From assembly GCF_027214025.1 (NCBI RefSeq), contig NZ_JAPWHB010000001.1, positions 744,001 through 808,000 on the forward strand: DNA of 64,000 bases. The letters run 5' to 3'. Every line of letters begins with the position of its first letter. The first letter of the stretch is position 1. Origin of the DNA: Parahoeflea alexandrii (lineage in GTDB: Bacteria > Pseudomonadota > Alphaproteobacteria > Rhizobiales > Rhizobiaceae). The notes under the pieces are model-generated. The model was not told the origin of the DNA. It made no database searches and worked only from the letters and a program-made list of their open reading frames with translations. The translations under genes and the position numbers were made by a program. Positions 1 to 8,376 of the stretch are shown in pieces.

Positions 1-115
1 TCCAAGGGTTGCCAGCGCAGACCGCGCATCGCCTGCCCCGAAGGCAACCGCTCGGCAGCGCCCCGCCTTCAACGGCAACGCGGCTGTCGATATGTCGGAT
101 TGGGAAGAGTTTTGA
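1..115 (+). CDS. Methyl-accepting chemotaxis protein, C-terminal tail (partial)
   Basis: The frame is open from the window edge to a TGA at 113-115. It reads a flexible Ala/Pro/Arg-rich tail ending in AAVDMSDWEEF. A C-terminal xWxxF pentapeptide (here DWEEF) after such a linker is the known tether by which CheR and CheB bind chemoreceptors, so this is most likely the end of a receptor whose signalling domain lies left of the window. The stretch is too short to show a ligand domain. A strong terminator follows 48 bases downstream. The call rests on the pentapeptide and the linker composition only. Confidence 0.6.
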   Translation, partial: PRVASADRASPAPKATARQRPAFNGNAAVDMSDWEEF

Positions 116-162
116 GCATGGCCTGAAAGCCTGCAAAAGACTCTGGACCGAAGACTCACAAA

Positions 163-194
163 GGCTCCTGGATTGTCGTCCAGGGGCCTTTTCC
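163..194 (+). terminator. Rho-independent terminator after the receptor gene
   Basis: A 10-bp stem, GGCTCCTGGA (163-172) with TCCAGGGGCC (179-188), closes a 6-base loop with a single G-T pair. It is followed by TTTTCC. It separates the receptor gene from the efflux operon. Confidence 0.8.
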
Positions 195-355
195 TTGTCC
201 TGCCTGCCAACACCAGAGTGGACAATGGCGACATCGTCCGATGTTGCCTCAAGACGGCTCCAAACGGGGGAAGGCACCAAAACGCCCGAATTGACCCATG
301 TCAACGGCTAGCGCAGACTGGGATGATAAGGAACTCGCAACAACGGGATTTCCAC

Positions 356-1612
356 ATGGCACCCTCCAAAACCGACATTGAGACAATCGTCAAAGCTGCA
401 AACGGCGGCCCATCGCTCTGGCGCCGGGCAGGATGGGGACTGGTACTGGTTGCCGTCGCTGCCGGACTGTGGTTGTGGTGGAATTCCGGTTCCAGGCAGG
501 CCCAGCCGCTCTACATCACGCAGCCGGTCGTACGGACCGACATTGTCGTTCAGGTGACCGCCACGGGCACGGTGGAGCCGACCGACCTGGTGGAGATTTC
601 AAGCGAGCTTTCCGGGACAATCCGGTCGGTGGAAGCCGATTACAATGACCTTGTCACGAAGGGCCAGATCCTGGCGCGCCTCGATACCGACAAGCTGGAA
701 GCCAATGTCGAACTGAGCAAGGCCTCGCTGACCGCCAGCAAGGCCCGGATGGCCGAAGCGACAGCCACGCTCAATGAAATGAATGACAATTACGAGCGCG
801 CGCTGCTGCTCGAACAAAAGAAGGTGACCACGCTCGAGGGGCTGCTCAAGGCGAAAGCCGCACTCGATCGCGCCAAGGCCGCGTTGAAGAGCGCGGAAGC
901 CGATATCCGGGTGTCCGAGGCCAACCTGAAAATCAATGAAGCCAACCTGGCCAAGGCCTGCATCTGTTCCTCGATCGATGGCGTGGTGCTGGGGCGCAAT
1001 GTCGAAGTCGGCCAGATCGTCGCCTCGTCGCTGCAGGCGCCGGTGCTGTTCACGCTCGCCGCCGATCTCAAGAACATGGAGCTGCGGGTCGATATCGACG
1101 AGGCCGACATCGGCAAGGTGAAGGTCGGAAACGAAGCAGCTTTCACCGTCGAAGCCTATCAGGGGCGGACATTCCCCGCGGTCATCTCCGAATTGCGGTT
1201 TGCCCCGAAGACCGTCGATGGCGTTGTCACCTATGAGGCGATCCTGTCGATCGACAACGCGGATCTGCTGCTGCGCCCCGGCATGACGGCGACGGCGGAC
1301 ATCAAGGTGGCTGAAATCAGGGATACGCGGGCCATTGCCAATGCCGCGCTGCGGTTCGCGCCTCCGGCCGTAGAGGAGCAGAACGGCGGCAGTGGCTTGC
1401 TGGGAATGCTGTTCAGAAACGCGCCGGGGCGGCTCGCCTCCCCGGCCGGCCAGACCGATGCAGATGGCCATCGCAGCATCTGGATACTGCGCGACGGGCA
1501 AGCCGTTGCAGTGCCCGTTCTGCCCGGCGAAACCGATGGCGAGAAGACCGAGATCCGCGAAGGGGATGTAGCCGAAGGCGATCTGGTGATCACAGATCTG
1601 GCGCAGGAATGA
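356..1612 (+). CDS. Periplasmic adaptor subunit of a MacAB-type efflux system (HlyD/MacA family)
   Basis: 418 residues. An N-terminal membrane anchor (about residues 24-45, ending WLWW) is followed by a biotinyl-lipoyl-like half (VVQVTATGTVEPTDLVEIS), a long Ala/Lys/Glu-rich coiled-coil hairpin and a beta-barrel region (RPGMTATADIKV). This is the order of MacA-like membrane fusion proteins. It should link the inner-membrane transporter to an outer-membrane channel; no TolC-like gene is in the window. The start at 356 begins just before the membrane anchor; an in-frame ATG at 323 is also possible and neither has a strong ribosome binding site. The stop overlaps the next start (ATGA), so the three genes are coupled. 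Substrate unknown. Confidence 0.85.
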   Translation: MAPSKTDIETIVKAANGGPSLWRRAGWGLVLVAVAAGLWLWWNSGSRQAQPLYITQPVVRTDIVVQVTATGTVEPTDLVEISSELSGTIRSVEADYNDLVTKGQILARLDTDKLEANVELSKASLTASKARMAEATATLNEMNDNYERALLLEQKKVTTLEGLLKAKAALDRAKAALKSAEADIRVSEANLKINEANLAKACICSSIDGVVLGRNVEVGQIVASSLQAPVLFTLAADLKNMELRVDIDEADIGKVKVGNEAAFTVEAYQGRTFPAVISELRFAPKTVDGVVTYEAILSIDNADLLLRPGMTATADIKVAEIRDTRAIANAALRFAPPAVEEQNGGSGLLGMLFRNAPGRLASPAGQTDADGHRSIWILRDGQAVAVPVLPGETDGEKTEIREGDVAEGDLVITDLAQE

Positions 1613-2343
1613 ACACGGTCACGGCTTCGGCCTCCCGACCGCTGATTCAGCTCCAGGGGATCACGAAGATCTACGGCGCGGGCGACGCTGAAGTCCGGGC
1701 CCTGCGCGGCATCGACATGGACGTCAATGCGGGTGAATTCGTCGCCATCATGGGGCCAAGCGGTTCGGGAAAGTCGACCGCCATGAACATCCTCGGCTTC
1801 CTCGACAAGCCAACCGCGGGACACTATTTTTTCGGCGGCGCGGCGGTCGACCACCTGAGCCGCGACCAGCTGGCGCTGTTGCGCCGGAGCTTCCTCGGCT
1901 TCGTCTTCCAGGGCTACAACCTGCTGGCCCGGACATCCGCACTGGACAATGTCGAGCTGCCGCTGATCTATCAGGGCATGGCCGGCACGAAGCGAAGGCA
2001 GCTGGCGCGGGAGGCGCTCGCCAAGGTCGGCCTCGCGGGGCGCGAGGACCACTACCCCTCGCAATTGTCGGGTGGCCAGCAGCAACGCGTGGCGATCGCC
2101 CGGGCGATCGTCACCAATCCGGACGTGATCCTGGCGGACGAACCGACAGGCAACCTCGACACCGCAAGAAGCCATGAAATCATGGACCTGCTGACTGGCC
2201 TCAACCGCAACGACGGCATCACCATCCTGATGGTCACGCACGAGCCCGACATGGCCGAATATGCCGACCGGATGGTGCATTTCCTCGACGGACGGATCGA
2301 ATCGGACAACAAGAACAAGAAGGTGGCAGGCGATGCTGTATGA
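1609..2343 (+). CDS. ABC transporter ATP-binding protein, MacB/LolD type
   Basis: 244 residues, a complete ABC ATPase. It has Walker A GPSGSGKST, the Q-loop in FVFQGYNLL, signature LSGGQQQR, and Walker B LADEPTGNLD followed by MVTHEP with the switch histidine. The GNLD sequence after Walker B is typical of the MacB/LolD/FtsE branch, which drives extracytoplasmic conformational change rather than direct transport through the membrane domain. It begins inside the adaptor stop codon and overlaps the permease by 11 bases, so all three are one transcript. In E. coli MacB the ATPase and permease are fused; here they are separate. Confidence 0.92.
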   Translation: MNTVTASASRPLIQLQGITKIYGAGDAEVRALRGIDMDVNAGEFVAIMGPSGSGKSTAMNILGFLDKPTAGHYFFGGAAVDHLSRDQLALLRRSFLGFVFQGYNLLARTSALDNVELPLIYQGMAGTKRRQLAREALAKVGLAGREDHYPSQLSGGQQQRVAIARAIVTNPDVILADEPTGNLDTARSHEIMDLLTGLNRNDGITILMVTHEPDMAEYADRMVHFLDGRIESDNKNKKVAGDAV

Positions 2344-3547
2344 AGCCATACGGCTGGCATTGCAGGCCATCCTGCGCAATGCGTTCCGGTCCTTCCTGAC
2401 GGTGCTGGGCATCGTCATCGGCGTCGCGGCCGTCATTGCCATGGTCACGGTCGGGCAAGGCTCGACCGATCAGGTGGAGGCCGACGTCTCCACGCTGGGA
2501 ACCAACCTGCTGATGATCCGGCCCGGGCAGCCATCGCGCGGTCCAGGCTCTGGTGTGGGCGGCAGTACTGCAAGCCTGACAATGAAGGATGTCGATGCGA
2601 TCGAACAGCAGATCGCCAGCGTCGCTGTGGCGGCCCCGAGCAATTCGCGATCGATGACGGCCATCTTCGGCAATGTGAACTACACGACCACGGTCACCGG
2701 GACTGACAACCGCTACCTGACCGCCCGCGACTGGGCGCTCGGCAGCGGCCGGTCGTTTTACGAGAGCGAACAGCGAACCGGCTCCTCCGCCTGCATTCTC
2801 GGAGACACCGTGCGGCAGAAGCTGTTCGGCAACGGCAGTCCGCTGGGCGCCAGCATACGGTTGAAGCAGATTTCCTGCCGGGTCATCGGCACACTCGAGG
2901 TCAAGGGCGCTTCAAGCTTCGGCACAGACCAGGACGACATCGTCCTGATCCCGATCAAGGCCTTCCAGCGCCGGATATCGGGCAACCAGGACGTCTCGAT
3001 GATCTTTGCCTCGATCCGTACCGGGATTTCCACAGAGAAGGGAAAAGCCGACATCGAAGGCCTGATGCGCGAGCGGCGGCGGATCGGTCCGTTCGAGGAG
3101 GACGATTTCAACGTCTTCGACATGAAGCAGATCAGCTCGATGCTGACCGGAATCACCAGCGTGCTGACCGGGCTGCTTTCGGCCGTCGCCGCCGTCAGCC
3201 TGTTGGTCGGCGGCATCGGCATCATGAACATCATGCTGGTCTCGGTGACCGAACGCACCCGCGAGATCGGCATCCGGCTGGCCGTGGGCGCAACCGAGAG
3301 CCAGGTGCTGCTGCAGTTCCTGGTCGAGGCGATCGTGCTGTCGCTGATAGGCGGGCTGATCGGCATCGTCTTGGGGCTGGCGCTCGGGCTTCTGGGCTCG
3401 CGGCTTCTGTCGATCCCCTTCGCGCCGGACGCGACCATCGTGCTGGCCGCCTTCCTGTTCTCGGCGCTGGTCGGCATCCTGTTCGGCTACTTCCCGGCGC
3501 GCCGGGCCGCGCGGATGGACCCGATCGAGGCCCTGCGGCATCAATAG
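2333..3547 (+). CDS. ABC transporter permease, MacB type
   Basis: 404 residues. The layout is TM1 near the N-terminus (FLTVLGIVIGVAAVIAMV), a large periplasmic domain (about residues 50-280), then three C-terminal helices. The FtsX-like core reads VGGIGIMNIMLVSVTERTRE and the end is FPARRAARMDPIEALRH. This is the four-helix MacB fold. The ATG at 2333 was chosen because it starts just before TM1 and overlaps the ATPase end; the frame is open from 2261, but that reading would add residues antiparallel to the ATPase C-terminus. With its two partners it forms a tripartite exporter or lipoprotein/peptide efflux pump. Convergent with holC, 36 bases apart. Confidence 0.9.
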   Translation: MLYEAIRLALQAILRNAFRSFLTVLGIVIGVAAVIAMVTVGQGSTDQVEADVSTLGTNLLMIRPGQPSRGPGSGVGGSTASLTMKDVDAIEQQIASVAVAAPSNSRSMTAIFGNVNYTTTVTGTDNRYLTARDWALGSGRSFYESEQRTGSSACILGDTVRQKLFGNGSPLGASIRLKQISCRVIGTLEVKGASSFGTDQDDIVLIPIKAFQRRISGNQDVSMIFASIRTGISTEKGKADIEGLMRERRRIGPFEEDDFNVFDMKQISSMLTGITSVLTGLLSAVAAVSLLVGGIGIMNIMLVSVTERTREIGIRLAVGATESQVLLQFLVEAIVLSLIGGLIGIVLGLALGLLGSRLLSIPFAPDATIVLAAFLFSALVGILFGYFPARRAARMDPIEALRHQ

Positions 3548-3583
3548 GCGGCCCTTGCGGGGATAAGCCCGGAGCCGGGAGAC

Positions 3584-4033
3584 CTAAGCCTTCTTCTCCC
3601 AGCGGCGGTCCGGTGTCTGCTGCCAGTAGGTCAGCGTATGGCCACCGGCCTTGAGGATCTTCCACTGGGCGCGGGCCGCGTCGAGCTGGACCTGGTCATG
3701 GCCATCGAACATCATCACCAGCCGCTCCACGCCCTCAAGTGCGGGAACGTCGGCGCCATCGGCGACGAAGCGGACGGTGGCGCCATTCGCAGCCTCGGCC
3801 TCGAGCGTGAGGAGCACCGGCTGCCGCTCGGCATGGGGCGATTGCGCGTTGCCGTGCGGCAGGAAGCTCTCCTCGCGCCAGGTCCACAGGTGCGCGTCGA
3901 GCGCCGCACAGCGTTCCTCGCTGCTCAGGTGCACCGACACCCGCCAGCCGCGCTCAAGGCTTTTCTCGAGCAGCGGCGGCAGCGCGTCCTCGAGCCGCGA
4001 CTCGGTCAGATGATAGAACAGCACCTCGGCCAT
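3584..4033 (-). CDS. holC: DNA polymerase III subunit chi
   Basis: 149 residues, starting MAEVLFYHLTESRLEDALP with the HolC motifs ERGWRVSVHLSSEERCAALD, LWTWREESFLPHG and the later MMFDGHD. HolC bridges the clamp loader to SSB. In alphaproteobacteria it usually sits directly downstream of pepA, as it does here, but a 195-bp element now separates the two genes. The start is 8 bases from the element edge; the remaining upstream sequence (AGGGCAGCTC then ATG) keeps only a weak ribosome binding site, so expression may depend on sequence inside the element. Confidence 0.9.
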   Translation of the reverse strand: MAEVLFYHLTESRLEDALPPLLEKSLERGWRVSVHLSSEERCAALDAHLWTWREESFLPHGNAQSPHAERQPVLLTLEAEAANGATVRFVADGADVPALEGVERLVMMFDGHDQVQLDAARAQWKILKAGGHTLTYWQQTPDRRWEKKA

Positions 4034-4041
4034 GAGCTGCC

Positions 4042-4236
4042 CTAGGTCCTGTGGACTGTTATGGTTGTGGTGATGACGAGGCGTGCAAGCCCGACTTGCG
4101 TGGGATTTGGCCAGAATCGCCCATGGCCGCAGCCTTCGTCGTCGAATATGCTCGGCATGTCCTTCCTCCTCAGGCTACGACCCTGACCCATTCTGACCAA
4201 ACCAGCACCGCAACCATAACTGTCCACAGGACCTAG
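4042..4236. mobile_element. MITE-like element with long terminal inverted repeats, flanked by CTAG
   Basis: 195 bp lies between two CTAG tetranucleotides (4042-4045 and 4233-4236). Inside them the ends are inverted repeats starting GTCCTGTGGAC; about 30 positions match with only 3 differences (outer arms 4046-4075 and 4203-4232). There is no room for a transposase; the short frames inside (for example the minus-strand frame that starts MPSIFDDEGCG) match nothing I recognise. A CTAG target with TA or CTAG duplication is known for IS630- and some IS5-family elements, so mobilisation by such a transposase in trans is plausible. The right CTAG contains the pepA stop codon. Confidence 0.75.
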
Positions 4237-5720
4237 CCCTCGTAGTTGGCGCGCACCAGCTCGTCGAGAAGCCTCACGCCGAAGCCCGACGCCCAGGACT
4301 GGTTGATGTCGGTGGACGGCGAGCCCATGGCGGTACCGGCGATATCGAGATGCGCCCAGGGCGTGTCGCCGACGAAGCGCTTGAGGAACTGCGCCGCGGT
4401 GATCGATCCGGCGTAGCGGCCGCCGGTGTTCTTCATGTCGGCGAACTTGGAGTCGATCATCTTGTCGTAGGCCGGATCGAGCGGCAGGCGCCAGACCCGC
4501 TCCTGGGTCACATCGCCCGCCTTGCTCAGCGCCTCGGACAATTTGTCGTCGTTCGAGAACAATCCTGCATGATGCTGGCCGAGCGCCACCATCACGGCGC
4601 CGGTGAGCGTGGCCAGGTTGATCATGATCTCGGGCTTGAAGCGGTCCTGGCAATAGGTCAGCGCATCGCACAGCACCAGGCGCCCTTCGGCATCGGTGTT
4701 GATGATCTCGATGGTCTGGCCCGACATCGAGCGGACGATGTCGCCCGGACGCTGGGCGGCGCCGTCGGGCATGTTCTCGACCAGCCCGATGATGCCGATG
4801 GCGTTGACCTTTGCCTTGCGGGCGGCGAGCGTGTGCATCAGGCCGGTGACGGCGGCCGCGCCGCCCATGTCACCCTTCATGTCCTCCATGCCGGCGGCGG
4901 GCTTTATCGAGATGCCGCCGGTGTCGAAGACCACGCCCTTGCCGACGAAGGCCAGCGGCTTGTCCTTGGGCTTGCCGCCCTGCCATTTCATGATCGCCAT
5001 GCGCGGCGGGCGGACGGAGCCGAGTGAGACGCCGAGCAGCGCCTCCATCTTGAGCTTCTTCATTTCCTTCTCGGTGAGGATCTCGACCTCAACGCCGAGC
5101 GCCTCCAGATCCTTGGCGCGGGCGGCGAACTCGACCGGGCCGAGCACGTTGGCCGGCTCATTGACCAGATCGCGGGCCAGCTTCACCCCATCAGCGACGG
5201 CCTGCCGGCTGGCGAAGGCCTTCTTGCAGCCAGCCGCGTCATCGTGCTGAATGACGACGGTGAGCTTGCGCGAGCCGTTCTCATCGTCCTCGGACTTCTT
5301 CGTCTTGTAGAGATCGAACGAATAGGCCCGCATCAGCAGCCCCAGCGCCATGTCGGCAGCCGCCTCGGGCGACGTTGCGCCGGTGTCTCCCAGGACCACC
5401 GTCATCTTTTCGGCCTTGCGGATCAGGGCGACCATCTTGCCGCCAACCCGCATCCATTCATGCGCGGTCAGCTTGCCGGGATCGCCTGCCCCCACCAGCG
5501 CGATGCGGTCAGCCGGCGCATCGACCGGAGCGATGATGTCAGCGGTCGAAAACAGCTTGCCGGTGAAACCAGCGACCTTGACCGCCTTGTCGAGTTGGCC
5601 GGCCGGATCCACACTCCGGGCAGCAGCGGATACGGGCTCGGTCAGGGACCCGAGGGCAACGACCAGTCCTCCAGATATCTTTGCTGTTTTGGAAAAACTG
5701 ATTTCAATGCTCATCGACAT
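4233..5720 (-). CDS. pepA: Leucyl aminopeptidase (M17 family)
   Basis: 495 residues, the usual PepA length. The C-terminal catalytic half has the metal-binding and catalytic lysine region [19 protein letters not shown] and the M17 signature [16 protein letters not shown]. The enzyme is a two-metal hexameric cytosolic aminopeptidase. I chose the ATG at 5720 ([11 protein letters not shown]) because GGAG lies just upstream and the length then fits; the frame is open 50 codons further. The TAG stop is formed within the CTAG flank of the neighbouring element, so insertion left the protein end intact. Divergent from lptF. Confidence 0.93.
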   Translation of the reverse strand: MSMSIEISFSKTAKISGGLVVALGSLTEPVSAAARSVDPAGQLDKAVKVAGFTGKLFSTADIIAPVDAPADRIALVGAGDPGKLTAHEWMRVGGKMVALIRKAEKMTVVLGDTGATSPEAAADMALGLLMRAYSFDLYKTKKSEDDENGSRKLTVVIQHDDAAGCKKAFASRQAVADGVKLARDLVNEPANVLGPVEFAARAKDLEALGVEVEILTEKEMKKLKMEALLGVSLGSVRPPRMAIMKWQGGKPKDKPLAFVGKGVVFDTGGISIKPAAGMEDMKGDMGGAAAVTGLMHTLAARKAKVNAIGIIGLVENMPDGAAQRPGDIVRSMSGQTIEIINTDAEGRLVLCDALTYCQDRFKPEIMINLATLTGAVMVALGQHHAGLFSNDDKLSEALSKAGDVTQERVWRLPLDPAYDKMIDSKFADMKNTGGRYAGSITAAQFLKRFVGDTPWAHLDIAGTAMGSPSTDINQSWASGFGVRLLDELVRANYEG

Positions 5721-6085
5721 GACGGCTCCAATGGATTCGGATGGTTTCGCGTGGCTGGCGATCTTGGCGTTTTCGCGGAAGAAGGCAAGAGCGGAGGGGC
5801 GGAACCGGCGGGAAAGGCCGGTCAACCCATGACGAACCGGATTTGCGTCGAAAATTGGGCAATTACGCACAACCGCACGGCCGCACGCTGCAAACCGTCA
5901 ACCGCCAGGCGCAGCCGGCATTGCAATTGCGATACACCCCGCAACAAACCGTTAACCGCGTTTGTTTGCCACACATTATCCAATTTGCGATTTGATAAGG
6001 CCGGTGCATGGTTGGACTGGTCGAACCGGGACACTAACGTGCCGAACGAATCGCGATTCTGCTCGGCCTGCTCCGGAAAGGCGCA
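5721..6085. other. Divergent intergenic region between pepA and lptF
   Basis: 365 bases with no supported gene. The stretch about 5930-6000 is relatively A/T-rich for this genome (around gttaaccgcgtttgtttg and caatttgcgatttgataa) and must carry the promoters for both directions. I could not fix a single -35/-10 pair. Confidence 0.5.
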
Positions 6086-7291
6086 ATGAAGCAGATTGAA
6101 CGTTACATATTCCGCCGCATGAGCATGCTGACGTTCTGGTCGCTGTCCGCGGTCACCCTGCTTGTGATGACCACGCAAGTGGTGGTGCGCGTCAATGTGC
6201 TGACCACCACAGGACAGGCGTTTGGCGCGTTCGCGCTGCTGGCCGCCACGCTCATCCCCTCGGTGCTGTCGATCGTGGCGCCGTTCGCCTTGCTGATCGG
6301 CGTCAGCCAGGTCCTTTCGAGCATGAATTCGGACAGCGAACTGGTTGTTGTGGAAGCGGCGGGGGTTCCGCCGGCAACCGTTCTCAAGCCTGTGCTGCTG
6401 CTGTCGGCACTGGTCTCGCTGATGGTGCTTGTCGTGAGCAATTTCGTCGAGCCCTGGTCGAACAACAAGCTCTACGATGTCCTGGCCCAGGCCCAGTCGG
6501 ACCTGTTTTCGGTCGCCGTGCGCTCCGGCGCCTTCATGAAGCTCGAGGACGGGCTCTACGTTCAGGTCAACGAGAAGCTCGCCGGCGGGCAACTGGGCGG
6601 GATCTTTCTCTCCGACAGCCGCGCGGACGACAACGAGACCATCTATTACGCGCGCAGCGGCGTCATCCGGAAATCCGAATTCGCCGACACCAACATTCTG
6701 CTTCTGGTCGACGGCGAACTGCAGCAACGCGACCTGTCCAACGACCGCATCTCGATCGTGACGTTTTCTTCCTATGCGCTGGACATGGCGGCCTTCGTGC
6801 CGGCCGGCAGCTCGGCGGCGCGCAGGCCCAGCGAACAACCGACATCATACCTGCTCGATCCGGCCCCGGACGACCATTACTTGACCTCCTCGAAAAACCT
6901 GATCGCCCAAGAGCTGGTCAAGCGGTTTTCGGGGTGGATGTATCCGCTGGCGTTCGGCCTGGTGGCATTCTCGTTTCTTGGCAAGGCCCGCTCGAACCGT
7001 CACGAGCAGGTCCAGAACGGCGCACTTGTCGCGGCAATCGCCCTGGGAAGCCGGGGATTCGGGTTTTACAGCAACGAAGCGTCGGGGATCAGTTCGACCA
7101 TGGAGGTCCTGTCATACGTGATCCCGGCCGTCATCATTGCGGTGTTCGGTTTTCTCACCCTGACCGGCCGGACACTGACCATCCCCAAGAGCTGGGCCCA
7201 GTTGAACGACCGGCTGATGGACATAAGCGCGCAATGGTTCGACCGGCTCCAGGGCGGGCGCGGCAAGCCGGATCAGGGGCCGTCGACATGA
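6086..7291 (+). CDS. lptF: LPS export ABC transporter permease LptF
   Basis: 401 residues, YjgP/YjgQ family. It starts MKQIERYIFRRM followed by TM1, and has the conserved loop SELVVVEAAGV after TM2-TM3. A periplasmic beta-jellyroll stretch (about residues 130-270) is followed by three C-terminal helices. LptF with LptG forms the inner-membrane half of the Lpt machine that extracts LPS and passes it to LptC-LptA-LptD. GGAAAGG lies upstream of the ATG. The stop overlaps the lptG start (ATGA). LptB, LptC and LptA are not in the window. Confidence 0.92.
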   Translation: MKQIERYIFRRMSMLTFWSLSAVTLLVMTTQVVVRVNVLTTTGQAFGAFALLAATLIPSVLSIVAPFALLIGVSQVLSSMNSDSELVVVEAAGVPPATVLKPVLLLSALVSLMVLVVSNFVEPWSNNKLYDVLAQAQSDLFSVAVRSGAFMKLEDGLYVQVNEKLAGGQLGGIFLSDSRADDNETIYYARSGVIRKSEFADTNILLLVDGELQQRDLSNDRISIVTFSSYALDMAAFVPAGSSAARRPSEQPTSYLLDPAPDDHYLTSSKNLIAQELVKRFSGWMYPLAFGLVAFSFLGKARSNRHEQVQNGALVAAIALGSRGFGFYSNEASGISSTMEVLSYVIPAVIIAVFGFLTLTGRTLTIPKSWAQLNDRLMDISAQWFDRLQGGRGKPDQGPST

Positions 7292-8376
7292 GTGTCCCGG
7301 TCTCCACCCTTTCACGCTATTTCTTCCGCCGGTATGTCACGACTTTCCTGACCTACTGCCTCGGATTGCTGCTCGTGATCCTGCTGGTGGATTTCAACGA
7401 AACCAGCCGGCGGCTTTCCAGGGCCGAGGATTACTCCGTGGCGCTGGGGCTGCTGATCTCGGCCTTGCGGCTGCCCACCGTGCTGCAACTGATCATCCCC
7501 TTTGTCGTCCTGGTCGCCTCGATCGCCACTCTGATGCAGCTCAACCGCAAGTACGAACTGGTGGTGACGCGGGCGGCGGGAATTTCGGCCTGGCAGTTTC
7601 TGGCCCCGCTGATCATTGCAAACCTGCTGATCGGGGCACTGTCGGTCACCGTTTTGAACACACTTGCGGCCAAAGCCATGCTGAAGGCGGAGGACATCGT
7701 GGTCGAACGCAACCTGGGCACCCAACGTCCGACAAATGTCGCCCCCTGGCTGCGGCAGCGCACCGAAGAAGGCGACACCGTGCTGGGCGCCCGCGCCAGT
7801 TCCGAGGGCGGCACCAAGCTGTCAGGCGCAACCTTCTTCCTGTTTGACAAGGACCAGCGGATCAAGGAACGTCTGGAAGCAGAGAGCGCAGTGCTCGGGG
7901 ATGGGGTCTGGCAACTGACGAATGTGAAGAAAATTCGCGGATCGCAGCCGGTGGAGCTTCTGGACTCGGTGAACGTACCGACCACCCTGAAGGCTGAATT
8001 TGTTGGCGAATCATTGGCTTCACCGGAGACTGTGCCGTTTTTCGAATTGCGTGGGAAAATTGCAACGGCCAAATCATTCGGCCTTCCAGCGACCAGTTAC
8101 GAGATGCAATTCCACCGTTTGGTGGCTCTTCCGGCGCTTTTGGCGGCCATGACACTGATAGCGGCAATGGTGTCGCTGAAATTTGTTCGCTTTGGCCAGT
8201 CTTTAACGGTCATCCTGGGTGGAATCCTGGCGGGCTTCGTGCTTTATGTCGTCTCCGAGTTGATCCAGGCGTTCGCGAACGCCGGAACCATTCCGCCTGT
8301 CGTGGCGGCATGGCTCCCGGTGTTGGTCGCCTCGGCATTGGGGACAACAGTGCTTCTCCACAAGGAGGACGGGTAG
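7288..8376 (+). CDS. lptG: LPS export ABC transporter permease LptG
   Basis: 362 residues, paralogous to LptF. It has an N-terminal LSRYFFRRYVTTF and TM1, the coupling loop with YELVVTRAAGIS, a periplasmic domain, and C-terminal helices starting around MTLIAAMVSLKFVRFG. The start at 7288 lies in the ATGA overlap with lptF; the same frame is open further upstream only because it runs through lptF. The stop TAG overlaps the GTG start of lptD (TAGTG), giving three genes in one coupled unit that delivers LPS to the outer membrane. Confidence 0.92.
   Translation: MSVPVSTLSRYFFRRYVTTFLTYCLGLLLVILLVDFNETSRRLSRAEDYSVALGLLISALRLPTVLQLIIPFVVLVASIATLMQLNRKYELVVTRAAGISAWQFLAPLIIANLLIGALSVTVLNTLAAKAMLKAEDIVVERNLGTQRPTNVAPWLRQRTEEGDTVLGARASSEGGTKLSGATFFLFDKDQRIKERLEAESAVLGDGVWQLTNVKKIRGSQPVELLDSVNVPTTLKAEFVGESLASPETVPFFELRGKIATAKSFGLPATSYEMQFHRLVALPALLAAMTLIAAMVSLKFVRFGQSLTVILGGILAGFVLYVVSELIQAFANAGTIPPVVAAWLPVLVASALGTTVLLHKEDG

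Noticed and set aside
4051-4236. Short open frames inside the MITE-like element on both strands
   Set aside because: No recognisable protein; both frames run into the inverted ends, which explains their shared TITVHRT ending.
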